Source of the DNA: an uncultured Sutterella sp.
GTDB taxonomy: Bacteria > Pseudomonadota > Gammaproteobacteria > Burkholderiales > Burkholderiaceae_F
Direction: 5' to 3'
Length of the DNA stretch: 60,452 bases
Assembly: GCA_937943605.1 (NCBI GenBank)
Contig: CALEAW010000078.1
Span: forward strand, 1-60,452
Shown: piece by piece, positions 1-9,127 of the stretch
How the letters are laid out: each line of letters begins with the position of its first letter
Numbering within the stretch: the stretch's first letter is position 1
Position numbers and translations under genes: made by a program
The notes under the pieces: model-generated
What the model was told of the DNA's origin: nothing
Seen by the model: only the letters and a program-made list of their open reading frames with translations
Database searches by the model: none

Positions 1-2
1 AA

Positions 3-83
3 GATTTTTTGAGTTATATCAACCCATATACGGATCAGTTATCCGGGAGTTCAGGTTATTTGAGCATGGCGCATCATGACTAA
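3..83 (+). CDS. possible 3' end of a gene truncated by the window edge
   Basis: An open frame runs from base 3 to a TAA at 81-83 and could be the last 26 codons of a plus-strand gene entering from the left. A second frame is also open to 79, so the reading frame is not certain. The stop falls inside the terminator hairpin at 64-96, which has a U-run on the plus strand and so implies a plus-strand transcript ending here. No family can be recognised. Confidence 0.3.
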   Translation, partial: DFLSYINPYTDQLSGSSGYLSMAHHD

Positions 84-100
84 TGGTGCGCCATGCTTTT
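64..100 (+). terminator. rho-independent terminator, plus strand
   Basis: Perfect 10-bp stem (GCATGGCGCA / TGCGCCATGC) followed by TTTT on the plus strand. It ends the plus-strand transcript entering from the left and may also act weakly on the convergent efflux gene, whose stop codon overlaps the U-run. Confidence 0.75.
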
Positions 101-3100
101 ATCTAGTGCGCTTGGATTTACGGGCGAACCAAGTGAAGAAGACAGGTACGAAGATGGTTGAGATAAAGGTTGCTGCTAACATGCCTCCAAAGACCCCTGT
201 CCCCATCGATTGACGTGCCGTAGCTCCTGCACCTGTGGCCATCACAAGCGGAACGACACCCAAAACAAAAGCGAAGGATGTCATGAGGATGGGGCGCAAG
301 CGTAGACTAGCTGCTTCAATGGCTGCATCAAAGGGTCCTAAACCTTCCTCCATTTTTTGGGCGGCAAATTCTACAATCAGAATGGCATTTTTAGCCGTCA
401 ATCCAATGAGCACAAGGAGGCCTATTTGGAAGTAAATATCGTTAGGCATACCTCGCATCCAAATGGCAACCATGGCGCCTAAAAAGGCGTATGGCACGGC
501 CAACACAACAGCGATGGGCAAAGACCAACGTTCGTAGAGGGCCGCAAGAATCAGGAACATCATGAGAATACCAAATCCAAACGCTGTGGCGGACGAAGCA
601 CCAATGCGTTTTTCGTGGTAGGCCTGGCCGACCCATTCAATGGTGTATCCGTCTGGCAGGTGTTCTTGGGCGAGCTCTTCAACGATACGAATGGCTTCAC
701 CTGATGAGACGCCTTGAACGGCGGCGCCACTAAATTGGCCAGCTAAATAGCCATTCATACGGCTAAGAGAGGCTGCGCCCGACGTACGCTTATATTCGAT
801 CAGAGACGCAATGGGCACCATTTGTCCTGTGGTCTTAGAGCGAACGTATCCAGCGCCAATATCTTCTGGTGTTGAACGGAATTCTGGTGCTGCTTGGATC
901 ACAACACGATAAGTTTTCCCATTTCTCGTAAAGTCATTGATGTATTTACTACCAAGGAGATGAGAAATCGTGTCGTAGATGTCCTCTACAGGAACACCAA
1001 GGGCTAACGCTTTGGTTTCGTCAACGATGAGTTGTAGCTGAGGCGTGTCTGCGGACAGGTAGCTACGTAACCCTGTGAGCTTTGGGTTTTGTTCCAAAGT
1101 TTCCAGGAATGATTCAACGACGCCTTGAAGAATCAGAGGATTGTCGTTGCCGTGTGAGAGAACATACCCAGAGAATCCACTCGTGGAACCTAACCCTCGA
1201 ATGGGAGCAGGGAGGACAGCAACACCGCGCACGTCACTATGCGATCGAAGATACTGCTGAAATTCCTTTTGAATGGCTTCAGCAGTCATGGGGCGGTCGT
1301 TCCAGTGTTTGAGTTTCATGATGAAGGTCGCAGCATTGCTACGCACGTCGCCGCTCATACTGTCGTACCCCATCATGGTCACGACGCTTTGAACACCTTC
1401 GTGCTGGCTGATCTTATGCAGAATCTCAGATGAAACAGCTTCAGTTCGGGGAAAGGCTGCCCCTTCAGGCAATTGAACGGCAATGCGCACGATCCCTTGG
1501 TCTTCCTTTGGGACGAAAGAGGTTGGCGTATGTTCGAGCATTTGCCAACAACCAATCGTGACGAGGATTAAGAAACCACCTGTCATGATGCGATGTCGAA
1601 GCGCTGCTTTCACGACTTGTAAAAAGCGAAGTGTGAAGCGAGCTAAGAATGCATTAAAGGCTCGGAAAAAGCGTGGCTTTTGTTCTTCGGTTTCAGTATG
1701 AGGCTTCAAGAGAACGGCGCAAAGTGCTGGTGTTAGCGTGAGAGCAACGAACCCTGAGAGAATGACCGAGAGAGCCACTGTAATGGCGAATTGGCGATAG
1801 AGTTCCCCAGCAATCCCTCCAAGGAAAGCCACAGGAATGAAGACTGACGAGAGAACAAGCACAATGGCGACCAGTGCCCCCGAAACCTCTTTCATAGCCT
1901 TTTGAGCCGCTTCAAAAGGAGGTAAGCCTTCAGTTCGCATAATACGTTCGATGTTTTCCAACACCACAATCGCATCGTCCACCACAATCCCGATGGATAG
2001 GGTCATCGCAAAGAGCGTGAGTGTATTGAGGGAGAAACCGAAGAGCCAAAGGCCAGCCATGGTACCGATCAAAGAAACAGGTACGGCCATCATTGGAATC
2101 AGAGTCGCGCGCCAGTTCTGAAGGAAAACAAACACCACGATGAGCACCAAAATACTAGCCTCAAGAAGTGTTTGATAAACCTCATTCAAAGATTCGCCAA
2201 CGAAAACCGTCATGTCGTCGGTGATGAGGTAATCGATTTTGTTTTCAGGGAATTCCTTTGCGAGCGCAACGATTCGTTCTTTGACACCTTCTGCGGCAGC
2301 CATGGCGTTGGCCCCAGTTTGCAGGTAGACGCCAACGTTGACACCAGGTTCTCCGTTAATGTCGACGCGGAATTCGTAGGAGCGTTTGCCTACTTCAGTG
2401 GTGGCCAAGTCTTTGATACGAACAATCTTTTCCGGACCATCAGCTTTGACAATAATCTCGGCAAATTGCTCGGGCGTAAGAAGTTGACCAGGCGTTGTGA
2501 TGGTGTAATAAAGTTGTTGATCAGCAATCGTAGGCGCGGTCCCGATGCGGCCTGCGCTACGTTGAACGTTTTGGGCTTTGATCGCGTCTTCGACGTCTTT
2601 CATTGTGACGCCGAGTAATCCCATTTTTTCAGGGTCGACCCAAATACGCATGGCTGATTGTGCGTTACCAAATACGCTGACGTCACCGATGCCTGGAAGA
2701 CGCTTAAGTTCATCAACGATATTAAGGTGGGCGTAGTCAGCAAGCTGAGTCGCGGAGAGACTTTTATCTGGTGAGAAAAGCGCAATCATTAGAAGGTTTT
2801 CTTCTGAGCGCTTTCGAACATTGACACCTTGATTTCGAACGGCTTCAGGTAGTCGACGTTCAGCGGTTCGGACACGATTGTTGATTTCCAACATCGCATC
2901 ATTTGGATCGGTTCCAACCTCAAAGACGCAACTAATGGACATTTCGCCATTACTGCGAATATTGGTGGTGTAATACAGCAGACCCGCAATGCCGGAGAGC
3001 TGATCTTCAATTGGAGCCGCTACTGTACGAGCAAGCGTATTAGCATCTGCACCATCATAAGTCGTAGAAATACGAACCATGGGTGGCGAGATATCTGGAT

Positions 3101-3206
3101 ATTGCGATAGAGGAAGAATTCGTAAAGAGAGCAATCCTGCCAACACAATCAGGATTGATAAAACTGTCGCAAAGATCGGACGACGAATACAAAACTGACT
3201 CAGCAT
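99..3206 (-). CDS. RND multidrug efflux permease, AcrB/MexB (HAE-1) family
   Basis: Inner-membrane proton/drug antiporter of a tripartite efflux pump. The 1035-aa length matches AcrB (1049 aa). The protein opens with the usual first helix (FCIRRPIFATVLS), has the helix-4 proton-relay pair Asp410-Asp411 (SIGIVVDDAIVV) and the helix-10 lysine (GLTAKNAIL). The start has an AAGGA Shine-Dalgarno 8 nt upstream. It lies 11 bp downstream of its adaptor gene, so the two are one operon. No outer-membrane TolC partner or local repressor is present in the window. Substrate cannot be predicted from sequence. Confidence 0.96.
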   Translation of the reverse strand: MLSQFCIRRPIFATVLSILIVLAGLLSLRILPLSQYPDISPPMVRISTTYDGADANTLARTVAAPIEDQLSGIAGLLYYTTNIRSNGEMSISCVFEVGTDPNDAMLEINNRVRTAERRLPEAVRNQGVNVRKRSEENLLMIALFSPDKSLSATQLADYAHLNIVDELKRLPGIGDVSVFGNAQSAMRIWVDPEKMGLLGVTMKDVEDAIKAQNVQRSAGRIGTAPTIADQQLYYTITTPGQLLTPEQFAEIIVKADGPEKIVRIKDLATTEVGKRSYEFRVDINGEPGVNVGVYLQTGANAMAAAEGVKERIVALAKEFPENKIDYLITDDMTVFVGESLNEVYQTLLEASILVLIVVFVFLQNWRATLIPMMAVPVSLIGTMAGLWLFGFSLNTLTLFAMTLSIGIVVDDAIVVLENIERIMRTEGLPPFEAAQKAMKEVSGALVAIVLVLSSVFIPVAFLGGIAGELYRQFAITVALSVILSGFVALTLTPALCAVLLKPHTETEEQKPRFFRAFNAFLARFTLRFLQVVKAALRHRIMTGGFLILVTIGCWQMLEHTPTSFVPKEDQGIVRIAVQLPEGAAFPRTEAVSSEILHKISQHEGVQSVVTMMGYDSMSGDVRSNAATFIMKLKHWNDRPMTAEAIQKEFQQYLRSHSDVRGVAVLPAPIRGLGSTSGFSGYVLSHGNDNPLILQGVVESFLETLEQNPKLTGLRSYLSADTPQLQLIVDETKALALGVPVEDIYDTISHLLGSKYINDFTRNGKTYRVVIQAAPEFRSTPEDIGAGYVRSKTTGQMVPIASLIEYKRTSGAASLSRMNGYLAGQFSGAAVQGVSSGEAIRIVEELAQEHLPDGYTIEWVGQAYHEKRIGASSATAFGFGILMMFLILAALYERWSLPIAVVLAVPYAFLGAMVAIWMRGMPNDIYFQIGLLVLIGLTAKNAILIVEFAAQKMEEGLGPFDAAIEAASLRLRPILMTSFAFVLGVVPLVMATGAGATARQSMGTGVFGGMLAATFISTIFVPVFFTWFARKSKRTR

Positions 3207-3217
3207 GACTGTCGTCC

Positions 3218-4303
3218 TTACGAATCTTGTTTATCTAAACGAACCGTGAGTCCGTTACGTAGCTTTAATTGTTGGTTGGTAATGACAAGGTCGCCTGTCT
3301 TAAGGCCTTCCGTGGCAATCCAGTCTGGACCAGTCCAACGGTCAACCTTGATAGGTTGCTGTATGGCTTTGCCATCCTTGAAAATAAACACACTATAAGT
3401 CCCGTCAGGTAACTGACGAACGGTTTTTTGAGGAATCAACACGGCATTTTTGCGTGTGCCAATCATCAATTGGACGCGAACGAAGTCGCCCGGAATAATA
3501 CCTGTGGCTTGATCAAGGCGAGCGCGCATGGTCCGCGTACTTGTTTGTGGGTTAATCGATTGTGCGACGAAATCCAGGGTTGCAGGGATGAGATGACCTT
3601 GCTCATCCAAGATGCGAACAGCATTGTTAGTTGTGATGGTCGCCCCGTCAAGTGCACGACTCGAGGGGGCAAAGTTCACTCTCACGTCATCGTGTTGCGT
3701 GATTTTGGTGAGCAGTGTGGACTGAGCATTGATGAGTGCGCCTGGGTTGACGAGAGATTTTTCGATCTGTCCATCAACGGGAGCACGTACTTTTGTCCAA
3801 CTGAGGTCGATGCTTGCATCACGTTCTGAGGCTTGTGCTGCTTGATACTTCGCTTTGGCGACATCAAGTGCACGTTTGTCAGCATCATAAGATTGCTGAC
3901 TGATGGCGCCTGTTCTAATCAACTGTTTAGAACGCTCAAATGTCTTGGTGGCATTAGAGAGTTCTGCACGCGCACTTTGTGTGTTGGCGCGTGCAAGGTT
4001 GAGTTGTGCCTCAAAGGGGGCAGGATCAATTTCGTAAAGAATGTCTCCCGCCTTGACTGCAGAACCATCCGTAAAACGAATGTGCTTCAAGCTACCGCTC
4101 ACCTGAGCCTTAATGTCTACTTCGCGACTACCTTCCGCTTGACCAAGCAATGAAATCCACAATGGATGATCATTCTCAGTGACTTGTATCGTTTGAACCG
4201 CAATGGGTGTCGATACTGTTTTTTTCGAGGGTGTTTCTTTACATCCAGTTAGTAAGGCGAGTGCGGTCACGCTGGCGCAAACAAGTCTCAGGAAGGGTTT
4301 CAT
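3218..4303 (-). CDS. RND efflux periplasmic adaptor lipoprotein (AcrA/MexA family)
   Basis: Membrane-fusion protein linking the RND permease to an outer-membrane channel. A lipoprotein signal peptide ends in a lipobox (LLTGC, lipidated Cys21). The lipoyl half-motifs (IKAQVSGSLKHI, IDPAPF), a coiled-coil hairpin rich in Ala/Gln around residues 95-160, and the beta-barrel segment (VRAPVDGQIEKS) follow in normal order. 361 aa is typical. It is the first gene of the pump pair, with the permease 11 bp downstream. A 93-bp gap containing a 14-bp palindrome separates it from the upstream peptidase gene. Confidence 0.95.
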   Translation of the reverse strand: MKPFLRLVCASVTALALLTGCKETPSKKTVSTPIAVQTIQVTENDHPLWISLLGQAEGSREVDIKAQVSGSLKHIRFTDGSAVKAGDILYEIDPAPFEAQLNLARANTQSARAELSNATKTFERSKQLIRTGAISQQSYDADKRALDVAKAKYQAAQASERDASIDLSWTKVRAPVDGQIEKSLVNPGALINAQSTLLTKITQHDDVRVNFAPSSRALDGATITTNNAVRILDEQGHLIPATLDFVAQSINPQTSTRTMRARLDQATGIIPGDFVRVQLMIGTRKNAVLIPQKTVRQLPDGTYSVFIFKDGKAIQQPIKVDRWTGPDWIATEGLKTGDLVITNQQLKLRNGLTVRLDKQDS

Positions 4304-4366
4304 GATTACTTTACAGGTTGGTCTAGTCTCGACAAGTATTCACTGAAGTACGCAAGCAAACAAGTT

Positions 4367-4380
4367 CTTTCGCGAAAGAT
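4367..4380. promoter_or_regulatory. 14-bp perfect palindrome upstream of the efflux operon
   Basis: TCTTTCGCGAAAGA is a perfect palindrome about 65 bp before the adaptor start and just after the stop of the upstream peptidase gene. It has no U-run, so a terminator is unlikely. Position and symmetry would suit a dimeric repressor such as a TetR-type efflux regulator, but no such regulator is encoded nearby; this is inference. Confidence 0.35.
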
Positions 4381-4396
4381 ATGCAAAGCTATGTAA

Positions 4397-6211
4397 CTAA
4401 TTGTGCTTGGCAATGGGTTTGGTACGTTCTTCAAGCCATCGACGAGCGCGTGGCGATAACACAGTGTTGGTGAGTACTTTTTTGACATGTGCATGGTAGT
4501 GATTTAGCCAGTCAATTTCCTGCACTGTGAGACGCTCAACATTAAGGATTCGCGTATCGATTGGACAAAGGGTCATCACTTCAAACTTAAGGAACTCATC
4601 AAATGGAGATTTTTTGAGTGTCTCTTTGCTGAAAATCAAGTTTTCGATGCGAACACCCCATTGGTCTTTTCGGTAAACGCCAGGTTCGTCGGAAACGAGT
4701 TGGTGTTTCTGTAAGCCATCAGCTCCTGTGGCTGTCGCGTATCTCGAAATATAGAAGGGGCCTTCGTGAACATTCAAGCAATAACCGACGCCATGGCCGG
4801 TGCCGTGTAAAAAGTCTAATCCTTCAGCCCACAACGGTTGACGAGCAATGGTGTCGAGCTGGCTACCTGAAGTGCCAACAGGGACAACGCACGTAGCCAA
4901 TGCAATCATGCCTTTTAGGACGGTCGTGACATCGTTGATCATGGCTTGACTGACCTGACCAATGCCACTCATACGAGTAATGTCAGTGGTGCCAGTAAGA
5001 TAGTGACCACCCGAATCAACCAACAACAGGCCATCTTTCAAAGGTAAATTGGTCTCAGGTGTCGGCGAGTAGTGTGGCAAGGCTGCATGAGGACCAAAAG
5101 CAGCGATGGTCTGAAAGCTGTTGTCGAGGAACTCGGGGCATTTGGCGCGTTGATAATCCACCATCTTCACCACATCCAGCTCGGTGACTGTTTCGCCGTT
5201 GGCTAAGCGTTGTTCAAGATCAGCGTAAAACTCAAGGAGTGCGATGCCGTCGTGCTCCATGGCCATCCGAATGCCTCTGTACTCATCTTGAGACTTTTTC
5301 TGTTTGAGTTTGAGTACAGGTGCTTGACCTTCCTTGTGAGGCAAGTCATAGATGTGTTCATAAATGGCAAATGATTGGCTGTTAGGGTCGAAAATGAACT
5401 TGTGACTTTTCGCTTTTGCACGGAGGTCTTGCTCAAAATACATTGGGCGATGAACCTGAATACCATGACTTTCTAGAGCGGTTAAGAGTGCAGAACCTAG
5501 TTTGATAGGTTCGATATAGAGGTGTGCCTCATTTTCCGTCACTAGCATATGTGAGAAAAAGACAGGATTGTTGGGAATGTCACTGCCTCGACAGTTCAGT
5601 AACCACGCAATATCGGCGAGCGAAGATAAGCAGACGGCCTCGACTTTTTCCTTGTCGAGAGCGCGACGCAAACGGTTGAGTTTTGTTTCGATTTCCTTAA
5701 GTCCGCCAGGCAGTGGTTTGATCACATTGAGCGGTTTTGAGGGGCGACTTTCTGTCCAGGCGAGATCGACGACATCGTCAACAAGTTGCAGGGTGCGTGA
5801 GTGATTAGGTTTATCCTGAAGGAGGCGTTCAAATTCGTGGATTTGCCCAACGCTCCACAGGGATTTAGCTAGACCAATATTGGCTTTTTTACCTGTTGCT
5901 GAACACATCCAATCAATCGGTGTTCTGGCATTGGCCCCATTGCTTTTAATGAGCTGAAAAGGCGTATTTTCTAACTGCTCTTCGGCTTGGATCCAATAAC
6001 GACTATCGGTAAAAAGAGCAGCTTTTTTTTCAGTAACACAAACGACAGCATTACTACCCGTGAAACCCGTCAACCAGCGAACGCTTTGCCAGTGATCAGG
6101 AACCTGTTCAGAAAGATGTGGATCGGAGATGGGCATGATCCAGCCATCTAAATTTTTTGCTTTTAGTACTTGTCGTAAAGCGTCGAGAGGCGTAGAGGAA
6201 GAGGTATCCAT
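4397..6211 (-). CDS. Xaa-Pro aminopeptidase, M24B family
   Basis: Cytosolic metallopeptidase removing an N-terminal residue next to proline. At 604 aa it has the long three-domain form: two creatinase-like N-terminal domains and a C-terminal pita-bread domain. Metal ligands are visible in order: Asp in LLVDSGGHY, Asp in TGTTDITR, His in HGTGHGVG, Glu in DEPGVY and Glu in GVRIENL. It is far longer than E. coli PepP (441 aa) and resembles the eukaryotic-type APP1 architecture found in many bacteria. It may be transcribed with the efflux pair downstream, but the gap is 93 bp. Confidence 0.93.
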   Translation of the reverse strand: MDTSSSTPLDALRQVLKAKNLDGWIMPISDPHLSEQVPDHWQSVRWLTGFTGSNAVVCVTEKKAALFTDSRYWIQAEEQLENTPFQLIKSNGANARTPIDWMCSATGKKANIGLAKSLWSVGQIHEFERLLQDKPNHSRTLQLVDDVVDLAWTESRPSKPLNVIKPLPGGLKEIETKLNRLRRALDKEKVEAVCLSSLADIAWLLNCRGSDIPNNPVFFSHMLVTENEAHLYIEPIKLGSALLTALESHGIQVHRPMYFEQDLRAKAKSHKFIFDPNSQSFAIYEHIYDLPHKEGQAPVLKLKQKKSQDEYRGIRMAMEHDGIALLEFYADLEQRLANGETVTELDVVKMVDYQRAKCPEFLDNSFQTIAAFGPHAALPHYSPTPETNLPLKDGLLLVDSGGHYLTGTTDITRMSGIGQVSQAMINDVTTVLKGMIALATCVVPVGTSGSQLDTIARQPLWAEGLDFLHGTGHGVGYCLNVHEGPFYISRYATATGADGLQKHQLVSDEPGVYRKDQWGVRIENLIFSKETLKKSPFDEFLKFEVMTLCPIDTRILNVERLTVQEIDWLNHYHAHVKKVLTNTVLSPRARRWLEERTKPIAKHN

Positions 6212-6247
6212 ATCAGATGGGGGATTTCTGAGAGTTTAAAGTGAAAA

Positions 6248-6634
6248 TTAGAGTAATTTGCGAACCTGCACAGTGACAGGGAAGCCAACATGAGAGTCGC
6301 TTTCTATGTCTTCACCAATGTCGAGTCGAAGAATTCGCCAGCCTGCGTCACGAAGTTCATTGAGCGTGGCCGATACACCAAGGTCGTGGCATGCAAACGG
6401 GATCTCGTTGACACGTTGCAATACGGTGACGGGGGCTTCTGAAGTGCAAGTCATTAGGGCACGAGCCGGCGCGTCAATCAACGGATCGTGTGTAGGATCC
6501 GAAGCGTCGCGCTGATGTGTCGGTGTGGGGCCGCTAATGTTGTCGCCTGTATAGTGTGTTGTGGAACATGCGGTTAATAAAAGGGTAGCCGCTGTTGCCA
6601 ACAACAGGGGGCGAAAGGCAGAAATAGAAATCAT
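6248..6634 (-). CDS. small lipoprotein of unknown function
   Basis: 128-aa protein with a signal peptide and lipobox LLTAC (lipidated Cys23). The start at 6634 is preferred over an upstream in-frame start because it has GGAG 6 nt upstream and begins the signal peptide directly. The mature part has two further cysteines (MTCTS, FACHDLG) that could form a disulfide and an acidic C-terminal half ending in a beta-like segment (FPVTVQVRKLL). I do not recognise the family. It is followed 37 bp later by the start of no obvious partner; the Xaa-Pro peptidase gene begins just downstream. Confidence 0.8.
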   Translation of the reverse strand: MISISAFRPLLLATAATLLLTACSTTHYTGDNISGPTPTHQRDASDPTHDPLIDAPARALMTCTSEAPVTVLQRVNEIPFACHDLGVSATLNELRDAGWRILRLDIGEDIESDSHVGFPVTVQVRKLL

Positions 6635-6682
6635 GTCAGTCTCCAACAGAGGAACGACTAAAAGCAACGCCTCATTGTATAG

Positions 6683-6719
6683 AAACAGCCCATTCTATGT
6701 GATTCAGAATGGGCTGTTT
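6683..6719 (-). terminator. terminator after the DEAD-box-like gene
   Basis: Perfect 14-bp stem (AAACAGCCCATTCT and its complement) with a 9-nt loop, located between the stop of the helicase-like gene and the lipoprotein start. Symmetric A/T flanks would allow action on either strand. Confidence 0.85.
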
Positions 6720-6737
6720 AGTATCAAATATAACGAA

Positions 6738-8768
6738 TTAACGTTCTCCGTCTCGCTTACGACGGAAGTTATTTCGACGATTTCGGTTGAAGTTTCCTTT
6801 TGAGTTTCGACGGAACTCATCAGGCATCATTTGCGGCAAGCTAAGGGCTTGAGATGATGGATGATAAGGGTCTGTCGGTTCCCAATAAAGCGGCTGGTCA
6901 TTACGTAAATCTCGATGATTTTGTCGCTTAGGTTGATAGTGAATGGAATTCCCAAAATTGTCATCATCCCATTGCTTTTCACGGCGAGTTTTTGGATTTG
7001 GACGCTTTTTCTGATAACGCTTTTGGTCGTAAGGCTTCTTTTCAAAGCTCTTTGGTTGTTCCTCATTCACGTTGTCATCAGAAGCGTAGGATTTGGGGAA
7101 CGTTCCCTTCTTTTTACGCACTGTGAATCTGCGTGGTTTACGATTCGTGGGTTTACTTGAAGTGTTCTCTTTAGCTTCACCTTCGACAGGAATCGAAACG
7201 ACCATTGGCACGTCATTCATCTCATTGGGTGTTGCGATCGGTTCGTTCGCGCTCTCTGAAGTCGTTACGACGACTTCGGTAGATGTCGTTGGTGCCGCTT
7301 CTTCACGCGAGCGAGCACGATAAGGTCGCTTCTTCGAAAAACGGCGCTCCTTGAAGTTCTTTTTTTTCGGAGCTTCACTACTTTCAACTTCAGCTACGGA
7401 TGTCTCGTCTTCTTTGGTCGGACGGTGACGCGGCTTTTTGAAACGATTTTGCTTTTTGTTGAAAAGTTTCTTGCGGTCGTAACGGCGATTGAAACGATCG
7501 TCACTTTCGCTTTCGCTATGCTCCTCGGCTCCTTTAGGTGCTGTTTCGGTCTCAGCCGGTACAGCATCACGTGTGAAGTTAGTACGAATCGTGAGTTTTT
7601 CACGGCGGAGTAATTGACCGATCACAGTACGAGGTTCTTTAACACCATACGGATTTTCGAGTGTCAAACGTTTTTCAGCACCGCAGAGCAATTTTTCAAA
7701 GCGTGGCAACGTTTGTGGCGTAACGAGCGTAATCAGTTCACCGCTTTCATCTGCCACTATGGCGAGATACTCAAGATAGGCTTGCGGACCACCTTCGAAA
7801 GAAGTTTGGATGAGACGCGAGATTTTTTGGGTGCCAAGCTCTCGAATTAAAGCGTGCGGCATAACAAGATGCTCAATACGTCCTGCTGCAAACTTGAGAA
7901 GCAAGGTTTCACGTGCGGAGTCAGATTGTGTTGTAGTCGCACGCTTGGCTGTAATGTCACATTCCTTAAGTTGCGAGACCAAGTGCGCTGAATCGGAGGT
8001 TGTGGTGACAGGATAAAGAACAGGCGTACGTTCGCTTTCCTTTTTGAGGCAGTCTAGCCACGATTCCTCAGGCACTAAAATGACGCGTTCCGTGGGTGGC
8101 GTGGTGTGTGCCACATCATCAGCTGCACGACAGAAGGCTGGCGCATGGAGTAAGGCAGTATACGGATCATCAGCGTTTTCTGCGCCTACAGGCCCAGTCA
8201 CAATCAACTGACGAGCAGCGGGGAAACGCTCGCAGAGAGACTCAATGCGTGGTGTTTCTTCTAAAACATCATGCCACTCGGCGCCATCAATAAGAACTGT
8301 CTTGAATTGTTCTGGGTTGGCAAAACCTTTATCGAAAATCTTTTCTAGCGTCTTGGGGGTAGTGATGAGTAAGTCCACACGCTCAGCAAAGAGTTGGGTA
8401 AATCCAGCTGTATCGCGAATGCCTGTCGAGGCCACAATGCGCAAGCTGTTGTCAGCACAGAGCTGGTTCGCGATATGAAACGCTAACTCTTCAACTTCTC
8501 TACTTGGCGCAATGACGACCGCGGCCGAATCACTATTTTCACGTCGAGATTTTAATTTCTGAAGCACAGCGATCAATGCTGTCTGAATTCGAGAAGCATT
8601 AGGAAGGCCAGAAATACGCGTGTCGCGTTCGTTCAATACTTCATTGAGGGTCATGGATAAAAAACCTGAGGAAGTAGCCCAGGGTTTAAAGGCTTCTGGA
8701 AGCCATGCCATGACACGCTCGAAATGCGAGATTTTGTCTTCTTTTGTCATCGTAACTTGGCAATGCAT
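6738..8768 (-). CDS. degenerate DEAD-box-like protein with long basic RNA-binding tail
   Basis: 676 aa. The first ~390 residues follow the two-RecA layout of RhlE/SrmB-type RNA helicases, but every catalytic motif is altered: no Walker A GKT (residues 53-63 read SGLPNASRIQT), DGAE at 161-164 where DEAD is expected, TGP at 191-193 for SAT, and no recognisable RGxDI or HRxGRxGR. Traces of motif Ia (APSRE, 88-91) and Ib (TTPKT) remain, which supports homology. Residues ~395-676 are low-complexity and Arg/Lys/Asn rich, typical of RNA-binding tails. Inference: a pseudo-helicase that binds RNA without ATP-driven unwinding. Start could be 8768 (GGGGA upstream) or 8750 (MTKED). Confidence 0.8.
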   Translation of the reverse strand: MHCQVTMTKEDKISHFERVMAWLPEAFKPWATSSGFLSMTLNEVLNERDTRISGLPNASRIQTALIAVLQKLKSRRENSDSAAVVIAPSREVEELAFHIANQLCADNSLRIVASTGIRDTAGFTQLFAERVDLLITTPKTLEKIFDKGFANPEQFKTVLIDGAEWHDVLEETPRIESLCERFPAARQLIVTGPVGAENADDPYTALLHAPAFCRAADDVAHTTPPTERVILVPEESWLDCLKKESERTPVLYPVTTTSDSAHLVSQLKECDITAKRATTTQSDSARETLLLKFAAGRIEHLVMPHALIRELGTQKISRLIQTSFEGGPQAYLEYLAIVADESGELITLVTPQTLPRFEKLLCGAEKRLTLENPYGVKEPRTVIGQLLRREKLTIRTNFTRDAVPAETETAPKGAEEHSESESDDRFNRRYDRKKLFNKKQNRFKKPRHRPTKEDETSVAEVESSEAPKKKNFKERRFSKKRPYRARSREEAAPTTSTEVVVTTSESANEPIATPNEMNDVPMVVSIPVEGEAKENTSSKPTNRKPRRFTVRKKKGTFPKSYASDDNVNEEQPKSFEKKPYDQKRYQKKRPNPKTRREKQWDDDNFGNSIHYQPKRQNHRDLRNDQPLYWEPTDPYHPSSQALSLPQMMPDEFRRNSKGNFNRNRRNNFRRKRDGER

Positions 8769-8895
8769 GCAGATCCCCGAGACATGAATTCGATAGCGTC
8801 TCGTAGGGAGGAAAATGCTGATTGGATATATGCCCGATCTATGCGGGTAGACCTGTCGTCAGATAAAAAAATCACGTTTCAAGGGAGGAACACAC

Positions 8896-8964
8896 ATGGC
8901 AACTCGGTGTTCGGCCAGACGGCAATGCCCATCGGAAAGTGATGGTGGACAGGATAACTTTTGA
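8896..8964 (+). CDS. possible 22-aa small protein or leader peptide
   Basis: ATG at 8896 lies 7 nt after AAGGGAGG, one of the best ribosome-binding sites in the window. The product is MATRCSARRQCPSES-plus-seven residues, with two cysteines and several arginines. A second tiny ORF (16 codons) starts 1 nt after its TGA. Both are followed by the terminator at 9027-9051. The strong ribosome site is the only evidence for translation; no homology can be judged at this size. Confidence 0.3.
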   Translation: MATRCSARRQCPSESDGGQDNF

Positions 8965-9026
8965 ATGGGTCGAAAGCATATTCGACCACTTGGTGAACTT
9001 CATTGTACACGCTGATTTGTCAGCTT

Positions 9027-9051
9027 GCATGTTTTTCAAACATGCGTTTTT
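9027..9051 (+). terminator. rho-independent terminator upstream of the FKBP gene
   Basis: Perfect 8-bp stem GCATGTTT/AAACATGC with a 3-nt loop, followed by GTTTTT on the plus strand. It ends a plus-strand transcript 77 bp before the FKBP start, so either an independent RNA ends here or FKBP expression is attenuated. Confidence 0.8.
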
Positions 9052-9127
9052 AAAGATTTAGTTCATCGCGAAATGGATTCTGTAGGTAAGATAATGCTTT
9101 GTTCCCTGATTTTCTAAGGAAATTGAA

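Larger units (their letters stand above)
8769..9051 (+). ncRNA. candidate structured RNA or leader between divergent genes
   Basis: The 359-bp gap between the helicase-like gene and the FKBP gene is rich in hairpins on the plus strand: CGAGAC/GTCTCG near 8785, GGTCGAA/TTCGACC at 8968-8987, GCTGA/TCAGC at 9011-9024, and a textbook terminator at 9027-9051. It also contains a 22-codon ORF with a near-perfect Shine-Dalgarno. No known RNA family is recognised. It could be a small RNA, a small-protein mRNA or an attenuating leader of the FKBP gene. No clear promoter is visible. Confidence 0.4.
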
